Of a stretch of DNA of 64,000 nt, positions 44,053 to 54,248 are shown one piece after another (the first letter of the stretch is position 1; each line of letters starts with the position of its first letter). The stretch is from Flavobacteriaceae bacterium (GTDB lineage: Bacteria; Bacteroidota; Bacteroidia; Flavobacteriales; Flavobacteriaceae): the NCBI GenBank assembly GCA_021739635.1, contig JAIPBH010000008.1, forward strand, positions 124,001 to 188,000. The letters are read 5' to 3'. A program made the position numbers and the translations under genes. The notes under the pieces were generated by a model. The model saw nothing but the letters and a program-made list of their open reading frames with translations. It was not told where the DNA came from and made no database searches.

Positions 44053-46764
44053 TTATAACTCATATCGCAACCTAAAGGTTAAAAATCGTGGTTGAATATA
44101 ATATTCTGTTGCACTCACTGAAATATTTCCTGTATTACTAGTATTCTGTGATTTAGTATCTAACAAATTAGTTGCTTTAAGTTCATATTCCCATTTACTA
44201 TCTTTTTTCTTTTTATACGATAAAGAGGCATCCCAAAACTCAAAATTATTAATGGTGCTAGTTTCATTACTAAAATTGGTATAGCTATATTTTGTTTTAA
44301 AAGTAAACGATTTTAAAATTAATGCGTCAAATTGAATTGATGGTGCTTTTGTAAAAAACTTGGTTCTACTAGAACCTTGGTCATTATCTTGAATGACATA
44401 TCTATAACCAATTTCAAAATTTGGAGCTTCTCTAAAATTAGTCCCTAAAGTAGTTGTATAAGTTTGAGAATAATTTTCGTTAACCGATGCTCTATTATTA
44501 ACAAGCTGATTAAATTTATTATAACTAAAATTACCGCTTAAACTGGCTCTAAATTTACCAATGGTTTTTTGAGCTCGCCCAGATGCACTTGCACTTTCAT
44601 CAGCAAAACCAGAATTAATTGGTGAGCTAACATTCACAACACTTCCAGGTTCGAATTGTGCAGTTGTTCTTATTCTATCAATGGTTTTTGTATAACTAAT
44701 TCTGGCATTTACATTGGTATAATTAAACATATTAAAACTAAAATATGACAAGTTTACATTATGCGCCAAAGCACTTTCTAATTCTTGATTTCCAGAGAAA
44801 ATAGACTTATAATTATTTAAAACCAAGCCTCTTGCTAATTGATTTACATCTGTAAAACTAGTTCGCATAGCATAATTAAACGTAATTTGCTCACTCTTTT
44901 TTAATTGCAAAAGCATATTAAAATCGGGTAATACTCTAAAAAAATTGTCTTTAAAATTGATGTTAAATTGATTATTTTTAGAACTATACGCATGTGCTGA
45001 AACTCCTGGTGTAAATGTGAAAATACCAGATTTTAATCGGTAATGCAACCCTAAATACACATCATTAAATGTGTATGAAATATCATTATAATCTAACCCA
45101 TTATTTATGGTTGGTGTGGTTTCAAATGTTGAATTATCATCTAAAAACTGAAAGATATTGGAGTTAAAATCTTGCTTACTATAAATGGTTCCAATTGTAA
45201 AATTAATATCACTTTTTTGATTTAAAATATTCCAATAATCTAATTTAGCATCTACTTGATTTGATTTTACTCGCTTATCTTGCGCAATATCATAACCTAA
45301 CTGAGAACTATTAAGCCCCAAGGCAGATGCGGTGTTTGTATAGCCTGCTTTATCTTCAAGGAAAGCATTATAAAATGGGTCTTCATCTTGCAATAAATGT
45401 TGTACTTCAAAAGCAAAAATATTCTTATCATTAAGGGTATAATAATAATTTAAATTTTGATTGATACTAAACGGTGACGATTTTTCTAACACATTAATAT
45501 TACCGTTTACAGATGAATAAAATAATTGATCTTGGGACTCTTTTGACGTTCTTGCTAATATATCATAATCTAGTTGATTATTGGTGTTTGGTTTATATTT
45601 TAAACTAAATTTTAGCATTCCCAAGTCACTACGTTGCATGGTGTTGCTTTCAGTGTTTTCATTAGGTATTCCTAAACTTGGATCTGTATAAATAGTTGCA
45701 TTGTTTTCTTGCAACTCTGTTTTGCTACTTGAAAAAATAGCAAAACCACTCACATCTAAAGTCTTTTTTGGTGAATAGCTAAAATTGGCAGCTCCAAACT
45801 TAGTATTGATGTCTTTAGCGCGATTATTTTGCATTGATAAAAAGCCTAAATCATTACTTCCTAAATTTATATTTGTTCCACTACTTCTACTAGGACTTCT
45901 AAATCCGCCTGTGAAATTGAAATAATCTCTTCTTGTAAAGGCAATTTCACCAATATTATTTAAATCACCTATAAAGTTTATACTATGATCTGGACTGTAA
46001 TAAAACAATTTTGGTTGTGCTAAATACAAGGTATTATTTTTTGAATCGCCCAATCCTGCAGTGACATTACCAAACCAAAAGTTCTTTTTTCCTTGCTTAA
46101 GTTTAATATTAATAGCAATATTGTCTTGATTGTTTGTTACCCCACTTAATTGCCCAACTTCTGAATAATTTTTAAGAACTTCAACTTTATCAATGGCGTT
46201 GGCAGGAATATTTTTAGTTGCTAATTTGGAATCACCATCAAAAAAATCTTTGCCCTCAACCATAACTTTACCTACCGTTTTTCCTTCAACTTGAATCTCT
46301 CCATCATCATTCACTTCAACTCCTGGCAATTTGTTAAGTACATCTCCTAATTTTTGTTCAGTTCCAGAAGTAAATGAGTCTGCATTATAAACAATGGTAT
46401 CTCCTTTAACCACAACTGGCATTTCATACACAAGTTCTATAGTATCTAAGGTATTGTCATTTTGTAAAGTAACATTGTTATTAATATCAACTTCAGTAGT
46501 ATTAATTTCAATTTGAGCTGTTTTCAAACCAATATAGCTCACTTGCAATTTATAGGATGCATTTTTTTCTACTGATAATTTAAAGCGACCATCACTGTTT
46601 GTAATACCATATGAATCTAACTTTTGTGTTTTTTGATTGATGGCAATTACATTAGCTAATTCTAATGGATTTCCAATACTATCTTTTACTACACCTTCAA
46701 TTTTTATTTGGGCAAAATTGATGTTTACCACAAATAGCAGCATTAAAAAAATAATTTTTTTCAT
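44053..46764 (-). CDS. Outer-membrane beta-barrel protein with carboxypeptidase-regulatory domain
   Basis: TonB-dependent-receptor-like outer-membrane protein, 903 residues. Signal peptide ending VNINFAQ, then a CarboxypepD-reg-like domain (IEGVVKDSIGNPLELANVIAI), a plug-like stretch (LGDVLNKLPGVEVNDDGEIQVEGKTVGKVMVEGKDFF), and a long C-terminal barrel ending in FRLRYEL. The barrel is of the outer-membrane beta-barrel type 3 family. No SusD partner. It is 25 bp after the GLPGLI gene, a common pairing in Bacteroidota; ligand unknown. Confidence 0.85.
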   Translation of the reverse strand: MKKIIFLMLLFVVNINFAQIKIEGVVKDSIGNPLELANVIAINQKTQKLDSYGITNSDGRFKLSVEKNASYKLQVSYIGLKTAQIEINTTEVDINNNVTLQNDNTLDTIELVYEMPVVVKGDTIVYNADSFTSGTEQKLGDVLNKLPGVEVNDDGEIQVEGKTVGKVMVEGKDFFDGDSKLATKNIPANAIDKVEVLKNYSEVGQLSGVTNNQDNIAINIKLKQGKKNFWFGNVTAGLGDSKNNTLYLAQPKLFYYSPDHSINFIGDLNNIGEIAFTRRDYFNFTGGFRSPSRSSGTNINLGSNDLGFLSMQNNRAKDINTKFGAANFSYSPKKTLDVSGFAIFSSSKTELQENNATIYTDPSLGIPNENTESNTMQRSDLGMLKFSLKYKPNTNNQLDYDILARTSKESQDQLFYSSVNGNINVLEKSSPFSINQNLNYYYTLNDKNIFAFEVQHLLQDEDPFYNAFLEDKAGYTNTASALGLNSSQLGYDIAQDKRVKSNQVDAKLDYWNILNQKSDINFTIGTIYSKQDFNSNIFQFLDDNSTFETTPTINNGLDYNDISYTFNDVYLGLHYRLKSGIFTFTPGVSAHAYSSKNNQFNINFKDNFFRVLPDFNMLLQLKKSEQITFNYAMRTSFTDVNQLARGLVLNNYKSIFSGNQELESALAHNVNLSYFSFNMFNYTNVNARISYTKTIDRIRTTAQFEPGSVVNVSSPINSGFADESASASGRAQKTIGKFRASLSGNFSYNKFNQLVNNRASVNENYSQTYTTTLGTNFREAPNFEIGYRYVIQDNDQGSSRTKFFTKAPSIQFDALILKSFTFKTKYSYTNFSNETSTINNFEFWDASLSYKKKKDSKWEYELKATNLLDTKSQNTSNTGNISVSATEYYIQPRFLTFRLRYEL

Positions 46765-46789
46765 GAAATGTTGTTGTTGCTTAAAAAAA

Positions 46790-47656
46790 TTAATGGTTTG
46801 GTCCTCTTTGTCCGCCTCTACCTCTAAACATCTCTCGCATTTCTTCCATTTTTTGTTTTACAATAGCATCATACTCAGTTTTTGTGACTTCTTTCCCTTT
46901 TGAAGGTTTTTTTATTATATCTTTCTCTGTAGGGTTTAAAACAATTTTAGAACAAAGAATTGTTGTTCTATCAGCATTAACCTCAAGTATTAAACCCGGT
47001 AAACCCCAATAGTCTCCCGGACCTTGATTTACAGGAATTTGCGGTACATACCAAGCTGTAACTATGATTTGTTTTGGTGTTTCTTTAATGTCGTCTTTAT
47101 TTGTTTTTGTTGAATCCTTTGGTTTATCATTATTTTCTGGCCTTCTAAAACTATTAAAATCAAATCCATCAGCATTTTTTACAGCAGTTGCTTTAAAGCA
47201 TATATATTGCCCAATAGTTTTTGTTTCAGAACCCAATTCCCAATTTAATTTAGGCAGACTATCTTTAATTAAAAATTGTTTTCCAAAGAGTTCATTTTCC
47301 TGAATAAGTTGTTGCTCTTTTACATTTTTATACTGGTTTCCTCCTGTAAAACTCATCATACCAAAACGCATACCGCCACCTTGACTTGGAGTATCAAGCT
47401 TTTCTTCTTCTTTAAAAATTGACTCTGATTGGTTGAATGTAAGAATATAAGATTTTTCAAGGGCACTTTTCATTCGTTCAGCAATTTGCTTTTTTCGCTC
47501 TTCAGTAAGTTGGCCTCCACCAAAATTACTCATATCCATGGTTGTTTTGGATTCATAATAGGCCTTTCCTTGAAAATCTTTTTGTGAGAAGGAAACAAAA
47601 GAAATTAAAAACAATATACAGGTGATTGGTAATTTAAAGATGTAAGATATTTTCAT
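46790..47656 (-). CDS. GLPGLI family secreted protein
   Basis: Carries the name-giving motif exactly, GLPGLI at residues 218-223 within GPGDYWGLPGLILEV, and a signal peptide ending VSFSQ. 288 residues. The family is periplasmic or surface-associated, of unknown function, and encoded beside barrel proteins as here. The C-terminus is basic and Gly/Arg-rich (FRGRGGQRG). Confidence 0.92.
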   Translation of the reverse strand: MKISYIFKLPITCILFLISFVSFSQKDFQGKAYYESKTTMDMSNFGGGQLTEERKKQIAERMKSALEKSYILTFNQSESIFKEEEKLDTPSQGGGMRFGMMSFTGGNQYKNVKEQQLIQENELFGKQFLIKDSLPKLNWELGSETKTIGQYICFKATAVKNADGFDFNSFRRPENNDKPKDSTKTNKDDIKETPKQIIVTAWYVPQIPVNQGPGDYWGLPGLILEVNADRTTILCSKIVLNPTEKDIIKKPSKGKEVTKTEYDAIVKQKMEEMREMFRGRGGQRGPNH

Positions 47657-47824
47657 TTATAATAGTCTTAGATTAGTAATTGAATTTTTAAAAACTCAAT
47701 ATTAGTTAATATTAGACTACTAACTATTGAAATAGTTTAAATATATTTTTAAAATTTATATAAACAGTACTTTCTTTTCAACTTCCATTTTTATTATAAA
47801 TGTTTTTGTATTTTTCAAGTCAGT

Positions 47825-48604
47825 ATGAAACTCTCTTATTTTATATTTTTATTTATACCATTCTCAATATTTTCACAAGAAACTATTGAAGCAAATTTTA
47901 TTGAAGAAATAAATTTAAAGGCAGAAACACCAATTTCCATTGATGGTTTTAAAACGATGTATTATATTAATAACAATGTGTTTTATAAAAAAGATGCTAT
48001 TAAAACCACTTCTTATAATAATTTACAATTAGGCAATATTGCATCAGCAAATACTTTTAATACCCTAAAAATCAATTTATTTTATAAAGATTTTAATTCG
48101 GCTGTTATACTTGATAATAGGCTAGCTGAAATATTCAAAATTGAGTTTAGCTCTTTGCAGCCTTATAGAAGTGTTTCCCACATTTCAACTGGTTATGATA
48201 CTATTTTATGGTTATTTAATCAAGACACGCAACAATTAGAAGTTTATGATTATAAATACAATTCAACCAAAGTTAAAACGTTACCCATAAAAAGTAATGT
48301 ATTAGACATGACGAGCAATTATAATTATTGTTGGTTACTTACTACTAACAATTTATTAATTTATAATTATTTTGGAACTTTAATTTCAAAAATACCTAAT
48401 GATGGATTTACAAGTATGGCCGTAAGTGGTGAAAATATTATTTTAAAAAAAGACAATACTTTGTTTTATTTAAAAAAAGAAACCACAGAATTCATTCCTA
48501 TCAAAATTCCAAATTTGTTAATAAATCGGTTTTTTGTAACCAATGAAACCTTGTATATTTACCATAATGAAACCCTTCAAAAATACCAATTAAAAACCAA
48601 CTGA
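47825..48604 (+). CDS. Secreted conserved hypothetical protein
   Basis: 259 residues with a signal peptide ending FSIFSQ. The rest alternates short beta segments with loops (for example DTILWLFNQDTQQLEVYDYK, NYCWLLTTNNLLIYNYFG), which suggests a beta-propeller-like fold. I do not recognise a family. It ends 4 bp before the deoxynucleoside kinase gene, so the two are cotranscribed, though no functional link is evident. Confidence 0.65.
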   Translation: MKLSYFIFLFIPFSIFSQETIEANFIEEINLKAETPISIDGFKTMYYINNNVFYKKDAIKTTSYNNLQLGNIASANTFNTLKINLFYKDFNSAVILDNRLAEIFKIEFSSLQPYRSVSHISTGYDTILWLFNQDTQQLEVYDYKYNSTKVKTLPIKSNVLDMTSNYNYCWLLTTNNLLIYNYFGTLISKIPNDGFTSMAVSGENIILKKDNTLFYLKKETTEFIPIKIPNLLINRFFVTNETLYIYHNETLQKYQLKTN

Positions 48605-48608
48605 TATT

Positions 48609-49223
48609 ATGCATATTGCCATTGCAGGAAACATAGGCGCTGGAAAAACCACGCTTACTAAATTACTAGCAAAACATTATAAATGGGAAGCACAACTTGA
48701 AGATGTTGTTGACAATCCTTATTTAGACGACTTTTACAACCAAATGGAACGTTGGAGTTTTAACCTTCAGGTTTATTTTTTAAACAGTAGATTTCGTCAA
48801 GTTTTACAAATACGAAAAAGCGGAAAAGATATTATTCAAGACCGAACCATTTATGAAGATGCGCACATATTTGCGCCCAACCTTCATGCTATGGGTTTAA
48901 TGACCAACCGTGATTATGAAAACTATAAATCGCTTTTTGATTTAATGGAATCACTAGTTCATGGTCCTGATGTTTTAATTTATTTACGTAGTTCTATTCC
49001 AAACTTAGTATCACAAATTCACAAACGTGGTAGAGATTATGAAAACTCTATAAGTATTGACTATTTAAGCAGATTGAATGAACGTTATGAAGCTTGGATT
49101 CATAACTATGACAAAGGAAAACTTCTTATTATAGATGTAGATAATTTAGATTTTGTTGAAAAACCTGAAGATTTAGGAACTATTATTAATACTATTGATG
49201 CGGAAATTAATGGGTTGTTTTAA
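48609..49223 (+). CDS. Deoxynucleoside kinase
   Basis: Phosphorylates deoxynucleosides in salvage. P-loop GNIGAGKTT at residues 6-14, NPYLDDFYNQMERWSFNLQVYFL substrate region, the DRTIYED (DR) motif and the lid HKRGRDYE. 204 residues, typical of the bacterial dNK/dGK family; base preference cannot be read. A strong terminator follows. Confidence 0.9.
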   Translation: MHIAIAGNIGAGKTTLTKLLAKHYKWEAQLEDVVDNPYLDDFYNQMERWSFNLQVYFLNSRFRQVLQIRKSGKDIIQDRTIYEDAHIFAPNLHAMGLMTNRDYENYKSLFDLMESLVHGPDVLIYLRSSIPNLVSQIHKRGRDYENSISIDYLSRLNERYEAWIHNYDKGKLLIIDVDNLDFVEKPEDLGTIINTIDAEINGLF

Positions 49224-49241
49224 AATTAAATTGATAGATAT

Positions 49242-49275
49242 AAAAACGCCAAACTTAAAAAAGTTTGGCGTTTTT
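49242..49275. terminator. Strong bidirectional terminator
   Basis: Fifteen-bp perfect stem, AAAAACGCCAAACTT (49242-49256) and AAGTTTGGCGTTTTT (49261-49275), 4-nt loop. T tracts on both strands serve the kinase (+) and the pyrophosphatase (-), whose stops flank it. Confidence 0.93.
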
Positions 49276-49294
49276 GTTTTAGAAATATTAACCC

Positions 49295-51676
49295 TTAATT
49301 TACTTTTTCTTCAATAACTTTTTTAACAATTATTTTAGATGAAGCGCTTTTATTGTTTAAAGCTTCAATTTTAGCTTTAACTTCAGCTTCTGTGCCTTTA
49401 AATACTTGTTTTGTTGTTGATTTTTCGCCATTATTATTGATATCGGTTGAAACTGTAGCTGTAAAAGTTCCTTCATCATTACTTTCCATGGTTACTCTTA
49501 CTTCTTTAGTTGATGTATTTCCAGTTTCAGCATAAGCTGTAACGCTATCAACATCTAAAGCAATACTTGGAGCAATTACCAATGCAACTACCGACATTAA
49601 TTTTAATAATATGTTTAATGATGGCCCTGATGTGTCTTTAAAAGGATCTCCAACCGTATCACCAACAACAGCTGCTTTATGAGCATCTGAACCTTTACGT
49701 CCTTCAGCTTCAATCATTTTCTTAGCATTATCCCAAGCGCCACCGGCATTTGATTGGAAGATAGCCATAAGAACTCCACATGTTGTTACGCCAGCTAATA
49801 AGCCTCCTAACATTTCGGCGCCACCTATAAAACCTACAGCAACAGGAACAGCTAAAGCCAATAATCCTGGTAAAACCATTTCTTTAATAGATGCCTTTGT
49901 AGATATTTCAACACATTTTTCATATTCGGCATAACCATCAGCTTCGTCAAATATTTTTCTCTGTTCTGCTGTAACTTTTGACATATCTGAATCAACATCT
50001 CTCATCACTTTTAAGGCTGCTTTTAATTGAGGAATATCTCTAAACTGACGACGAACTTCTTCAATCATTGCCATTGCAGCACGACCTACAGCGTTCATAG
50101 ATAATGCAGAAAATACAAATGGCAACATACCACCTATTAATAATCCAGCCATAATATTTGGTTTTGAAACATCAATTGCTTCAACGTGTGCCGTATGCAT
50201 AAAAGCTGCAAATAAAGCTAATGCAGTTAATGCAGCAGATGCAATTGCAAATCCTTTACCAATGGCAGCAGTTGTATTACCTACAGCGTCTAATTTATCT
50301 GTACGTTCACGAACTTCTTTAGGTAATTCGGCCATTTCGGCAATTCCACCAGCATTATCAGAAATTGGTCCGTAAGCATCAACTGCTAATTGGATTCCTG
50401 TATTAGCTAACATGCCAACGGCTGCAATTGCAATACCATACAAACCAGCATAATAATGAGAAATCATGATTGCGGCAGCTATTAATAATATTGGAATAGC
50501 CGTAGACATCATACCTACGCCTAAACCAGCAATAATATTGGTTGCAGAACCTGTTTCAGATTGTCTAACAATTGAAGTAACAGGTTTAGTTCCTGTACCA
50601 GTATAATATTCTGTTACTTTTCCAACAAAAAATCCGGAAATTAATCCAGCAAGAGTAGCCATAAAAACACCAAAAGAACCAAATGGTAATCCTTGAACTG
50701 TTTCTGGAATCATAGCATCAATTATAAAATAGGAAGCTATAATCATTAAAAATCCTGAGCCAAACTCTCCTAAATTCAACGCTTTATGTGGTGAACCGCC
50801 ATCTTTAACTTTCACAAATAAGGTTCCTATAATTGACATGACAATACCAATAGCAGCTAAAACAAGTGGTAAATATACAGCGCCTAAACCACCATAACCA
50901 GGAGTAATAATGATAGCGCCTAATACCATGGTTCCAATAATAGAACCCACATATGATTCGAATAAATCGGCTCCCATACCTGCAACATCCCCAACATTGT
51001 CACCAACGTTATCTGCAATTGTAGCAGGGTTTAAAGGATGATCTTCTGGAATTCCAGCTTCTACTTTACCAACTAAATCTGCACCAACATCGGCTGCTTT
51101 GGTATAAATACCTCCACCAACACGCGCAAATAAAGCTATAGAAGACGCACCTAATGAAAACCCAGAAAGCACATTTAATACCATAGGGATATTTTCTGAA
51201 CCTGGCCACATCCATTGATAAATTATGAACAAACCACTAAGCCCTAAAACACCTAATCCAACCACACCTAGTCCCATAACAGCTCCTCCAGCAAAGGCCA
51301 CTTCTAAGGCTTTACCTAAAGATGTTCTTGCGGCTTGAGTCGTTCTTACATTTGCTTTTGTTGCAACTCGCATTCCAATAAAACCTGCTAAAGCAGAACA
51401 AACAGCTCCTACTACAAATGATAAAGCTACCATTCCATTGGAACCTTCTTCATAAGTTCCTTTAAAAAATAATAAGATTGCTACAGCAATCACAAAAATT
51501 GCCAAAATTTTATATTCGGCTTTTAAAAATGACATAGCCCCATCAGCTATATGTTTAGCTATTGTAACCATTTTTGGAGAGCCCACCTCCTGTTTAGTTA
51601 TCCAAACATTTTTCACAAAAACAAATAGGAGTCCTAAGACCCCAAAAGCAGGCAGAAATTTTACTATTAATTCCAT
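49295..51676 (-). CDS. hppA: K+-dependent membrane ion-pumping pyrophosphatase
   Basis: Couples PPi hydrolysis to Na+ or H+ export across the inner membrane. About sixteen helices; PPi-binding [20 protein letters not shown] and [15 protein letters not shown] are all present. [10 protein letters not shown] has Ala where K+-independent enzymes have Lys, so it should need K+. At 793 residues it carries an extra hydrophilic tail of about 78 residues after the last helix (from [11 protein letters not shown]), rich in Thr/Lys/Glu. The soluble pyrophosphatase gene is just upstream but separated by a terminator. Confidence 0.93.
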   Translation of the reverse strand: MELIVKFLPAFGVLGLLFVFVKNVWITKQEVGSPKMVTIAKHIADGAMSFLKAEYKILAIFVIAVAILLFFKGTYEEGSNGMVALSFVVGAVCSALAGFIGMRVATKANVRTTQAARTSLGKALEVAFAGGAVMGLGVVGLGVLGLSGLFIIYQWMWPGSENIPMVLNVLSGFSLGASSIALFARVGGGIYTKAADVGADLVGKVEAGIPEDHPLNPATIADNVGDNVGDVAGMGADLFESYVGSIIGTMVLGAIIITPGYGGLGAVYLPLVLAAIGIVMSIIGTLFVKVKDGGSPHKALNLGEFGSGFLMIIASYFIIDAMIPETVQGLPFGSFGVFMATLAGLISGFFVGKVTEYYTGTGTKPVTSIVRQSETGSATNIIAGLGVGMMSTAIPILLIAAAIMISHYYAGLYGIAIAAVGMLANTGIQLAVDAYGPISDNAGGIAEMAELPKEVRERTDKLDAVGNTTAAIGKGFAIASAALTALALFAAFMHTAHVEAIDVSKPNIMAGLLIGGMLPFVFSALSMNAVGRAAMAMIEEVRRQFRDIPQLKAALKVMRDVDSDMSKVTAEQRKIFDEADGYAEYEKCVEISTKASIKEMVLPGLLALAVPVAVGFIGGAEMLGGLLAGVTTCGVLMAIFQSNAGGAWDNAKKMIEAEGRKGSDAHKAAVVGDTVGDPFKDTSGPSLNILLKLMSVVALVIAPSIALDVDSVTAYAETGNTSTKEVRVTMESNDEGTFTATVSTDINNNGEKSTTKQVFKGTEAEVKAKIEALNNKSASSKIIVKKVIEEKVN

Positions 51677-51747
51677 TTTAATTGATTAGTTGTTAGTTAA
51701 TTTTTTTTTTAGAAACGGCTAAAAATAGTAAAATATAATTGATAAAA

Positions 51748-51773
51748 AAAACCACCTTAAATTAAGATGGTTT
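51748..51773 (-). terminator. Terminator of ppa
   Basis: On the minus strand AAACCATCTTAA pairs with TTAAGGTGGTTT (one G-U pair) and is followed by a T run. The wobble works only on this strand, which matches ppa direction. Confidence 0.8.
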
Positions 51774-51807
51774 TATTTTATTGTAGATATTTTATTAATC
51801 TAATAAT

Positions 51808-52335
51808 TTAGATAGTAAATGTTCTTTTTTTCTTGTGTTCACTGTCATCATATCGTTTTACACAATTATGATAAATTTCAATAGCTTCTTCAGCACTTCC
51901 CCAACCTCCAACATCAACTTTCTTTTCCTCTAAATCTTTATATACTTGAAAAAAATGTTCAATTTCTTTTAATCTATGAGGATTTAAATCACTTATATCA
52001 TTATTCTGACTCCAAATAGGATCTGAAACTGGTACACAAATAATTTTTTCATCGGGTCCTTTTTCATCGGTCATATGGAAAACACCAATAGGTTTAACTT
52101 CCATAACAACCATTGGAAATGTAGGTTCTGTTCCCAAAACCAATACATCTAATGGATCTTTATCAAGTGCTAATGTTTCAGGAATAAAACCGTAATCTCC
52201 AGGGTACATCATAGATGAAAACAACATTCTATCAAAACGGATTTTATGCAATGTAAAATCATATTCGTATTTATTTCTACTTCCTTTAGGTATCTCAATT
52301 AACACATCAAAAGTTAATTCGCTTTTCTTAGTCAT
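51808..52335 (-). CDS. ppa: Soluble inorganic pyrophosphatase (family I)
   Basis: Cytoplasmic hydrolysis of PPi. Signature DKDPLDVLVL with metal-binding Asp residues, PKGSRNKYEYD substrate loop and YPGDYGFIPETL. 175 residues, normal family I length. Adjacent to hppA, so the cell can either waste or harvest PPi energy. Confidence 0.94.
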   Translation of the reverse strand: MTKKSELTFDVLIEIPKGSRNKYEYDFTLHKIRFDRMLFSSMMYPGDYGFIPETLALDKDPLDVLVLGTEPTFPMVVMEVKPIGVFHMTDEKGPDEKIICVPVSDPIWSQNNDISDLNPHRLKEIEHFFQVYKDLEEKKVDVGGWGSAEEAIEIYHNCVKRYDDSEHKKKRTFTI

Positions 52336-52587
52336 AATTAATATTATAAATTATAATGATTCTCTATTATTTAGGGCATTTTAAAATGCATTGCAAAGAT
52401 ACTCATACCTTAAAGATTAAGCAACAAAATGAAGATTGATTTAAAACATTTTAAAAGGAAGAAAAAAAATGTATTAATAATACAATCAAATAACTATCAA
52501 CTTAAAAAAATCAATTAAAACTATTAACTTCGTATCAAATCATATCTTTTAAAAACTACACGCCATGAATCATTTTACATTAAGAAA

Positions 52588-54237
52588 ATGAGAAAAGAAT
52601 TTACCCCCAAATTATTTTCGCTTCTTAAACTAGGTATCTCTAAAGAAACGTTTATAAAAGATTCTCTTTCTGGTTTAATTGTTGGAATTGTGGCTTTACC
52701 ACTTGCCATTGCTTTTGCCATTGCATCTGGAGTTTCTCCTGAAAAAGGTATTATTACAGCCATCATTGCTGGTATCATTATTTCTTCATTTGGCGGCAGT
52801 AGAGTTCAAATTGGTGGCCCAACAGGCGCTTTTATTGTTATTGTTTATGGCATTGTAGAACAATATGGTATCAATGGTTTAACTATTGCAACCTTTATGG
52901 CAGGGTTTATAATTATTGGCTTTGGAATTGCTAAACTTGGAAATTTACTAAAATTTATTCCTTATTCGCTCATTGTAGGATTTACAAGTGGGATTGCCTT
53001 AATTATTTTTTCATCACAAATAAATGATTTTTTCGGGCTTCATATTGCCAAAGTACCTGCTGATTTTATTGAGAAATGGATTATTTATTTTAAAAATTTT
53101 AATCACATTAACTGGTATTCTGTAGCATTAACTGTTGGTACTATTACTATAATGATTGCTTTTCAAAAATTTGCAAAAAAAATTCCGGGTTCAATCATAG
53201 CTATTTTAATATCAACTATTATTGTTCAAGTATTTAAAATTCCTGTGGATACCATAGAAAGTAATTTTGGTGAAATTCCAAATAGTTTTAATATGCCATC
53301 ATTTCCTCATGTAGATTTTAATACTATTCAGGCACTTATTCAACCTGCTTTTGCCATTGCTTTATTAGGAAGTATAGAATCTTTACTTTCTGCAGTTGTG
53401 TCTGATTCTATGATTGGAGGAAAACACAGATCAAATATTGAATTAATTGCTCAAGGAGCAGCCAATATATTTTCCTCATTATTTGGCGGCATTCCTGCAA
53501 CTGGGGCCATAGCCAGAACAGCTACTAACGTAAAAAATGGTGGCAGAACGCCTATTGCCGGTATTATACATGCTTTAGTTTTACTAGCCATTATGCTAAT
53601 TTTTGGTCTGTACGCTAAATTAATCCCACTTTCTTGTTTAGCTGGAATTTTAATTATTGTAGCTTATCATATGAGTGAATGGCGGCAATTTAAGTCTATT
53701 ATAAAAGGAAGCCGAATGGATATTATTATCATGCTAACCACCTTTTTCTTAACCGTTATTTTTGATTTGGTTATTGCTATTGAAATTGGTATTGTGCTTT
53801 CAAGTTTTATGTTTATGAAGCGAATGAGTGAATCTGTTCAGGTTCAAAATATATTAACCGATACTGTAAATGGTGAGCATTTATTTGATGATGAATTAGT
53901 TGATTTACCAAAAGGAGCGTTGCTTTATGAAATTAATGGCCCACTGTTTTTTGGTGCTGCTCGCCAATTTCAAGAAACGATAACCAACACCAATCAAGAA
54001 CCTAAAATTATTATTATAAGAATGCGCTATGTGCCTATGATTGATGCTACTGGATACCAAAGTTTAAAAGAAATAATAAATACTTATAAAGCAAGAGGTA
54101 TCAACGTAATTCTATCTGGTATAAGCGAAACTCTTAGAAAAGATTTTGAAAAAAACGCCTTGTTTTTAATTATTGACAAAAAATTTGTTGTTGAAGATAT
54201 TTCAAAAGCTATAGAGCTAGCTAAAAAAACCTTTTAG
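52588..54237 (+). CDS. SulP family anion transporter with STAS domain
   Basis: Inner-membrane SulP transporter (sulfate, bicarbonate or other anion). Membrane core about 15-410 with VQIGGPTGAFIVIVYG and AFAIALLGSIESLLSAVVSD; C-terminal STAS domain from about 435 with RMRYVPMIDATGYQSLKEI. 549 residues. Substrate unresolved. No carbonic anhydrase or sulfate genes nearby. Its stop codon lies inside a palindrome shared with the convergent gene. Confidence 0.88.
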   Translation: MRKEFTPKLFSLLKLGISKETFIKDSLSGLIVGIVALPLAIAFAIASGVSPEKGIITAIIAGIIISSFGGSRVQIGGPTGAFIVIVYGIVEQYGINGLTIATFMAGFIIIGFGIAKLGNLLKFIPYSLIVGFTSGIALIIFSSQINDFFGLHIAKVPADFIEKWIIYFKNFNHINWYSVALTVGTITIMIAFQKFAKKIPGSIIAILISTIIVQVFKIPVDTIESNFGEIPNSFNMPSFPHVDFNTIQALIQPAFAIALLGSIESLLSAVVSDSMIGGKHRSNIELIAQGAANIFSSLFGGIPATGAIARTATNVKNGGRTPIAGIIHALVLLAIMLIFGLYAKLIPLSCLAGILIIVAYHMSEWRQFKSIIKGSRMDIIIMLTTFFLTVIFDLVIAIEIGIVLSSFMFMKRMSESVQVQNILTDTVNGEHLFDDELVDLPKGALLYEINGPLFFGAARQFQETITNTNQEPKIIIIRMRYVPMIDATGYQSLKEIINTYKARGINVILSGISETLRKDFEKNALFLIIDKKFVVEDISKAIELAKKTF

Positions 54238-54248
54238 AGCTCTAAAAG
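54231..54248. repeat. 18-bp palindrome containing two convergent stop codons
   Basis: CTTTTAGAGCTCTAAAAG is a perfect palindrome. Each arm encodes the end of one gene as Phe-TAG, so the SulP gene and the DUF5686 gene end 4 bp apart symmetrically. Confidence 0.95.
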
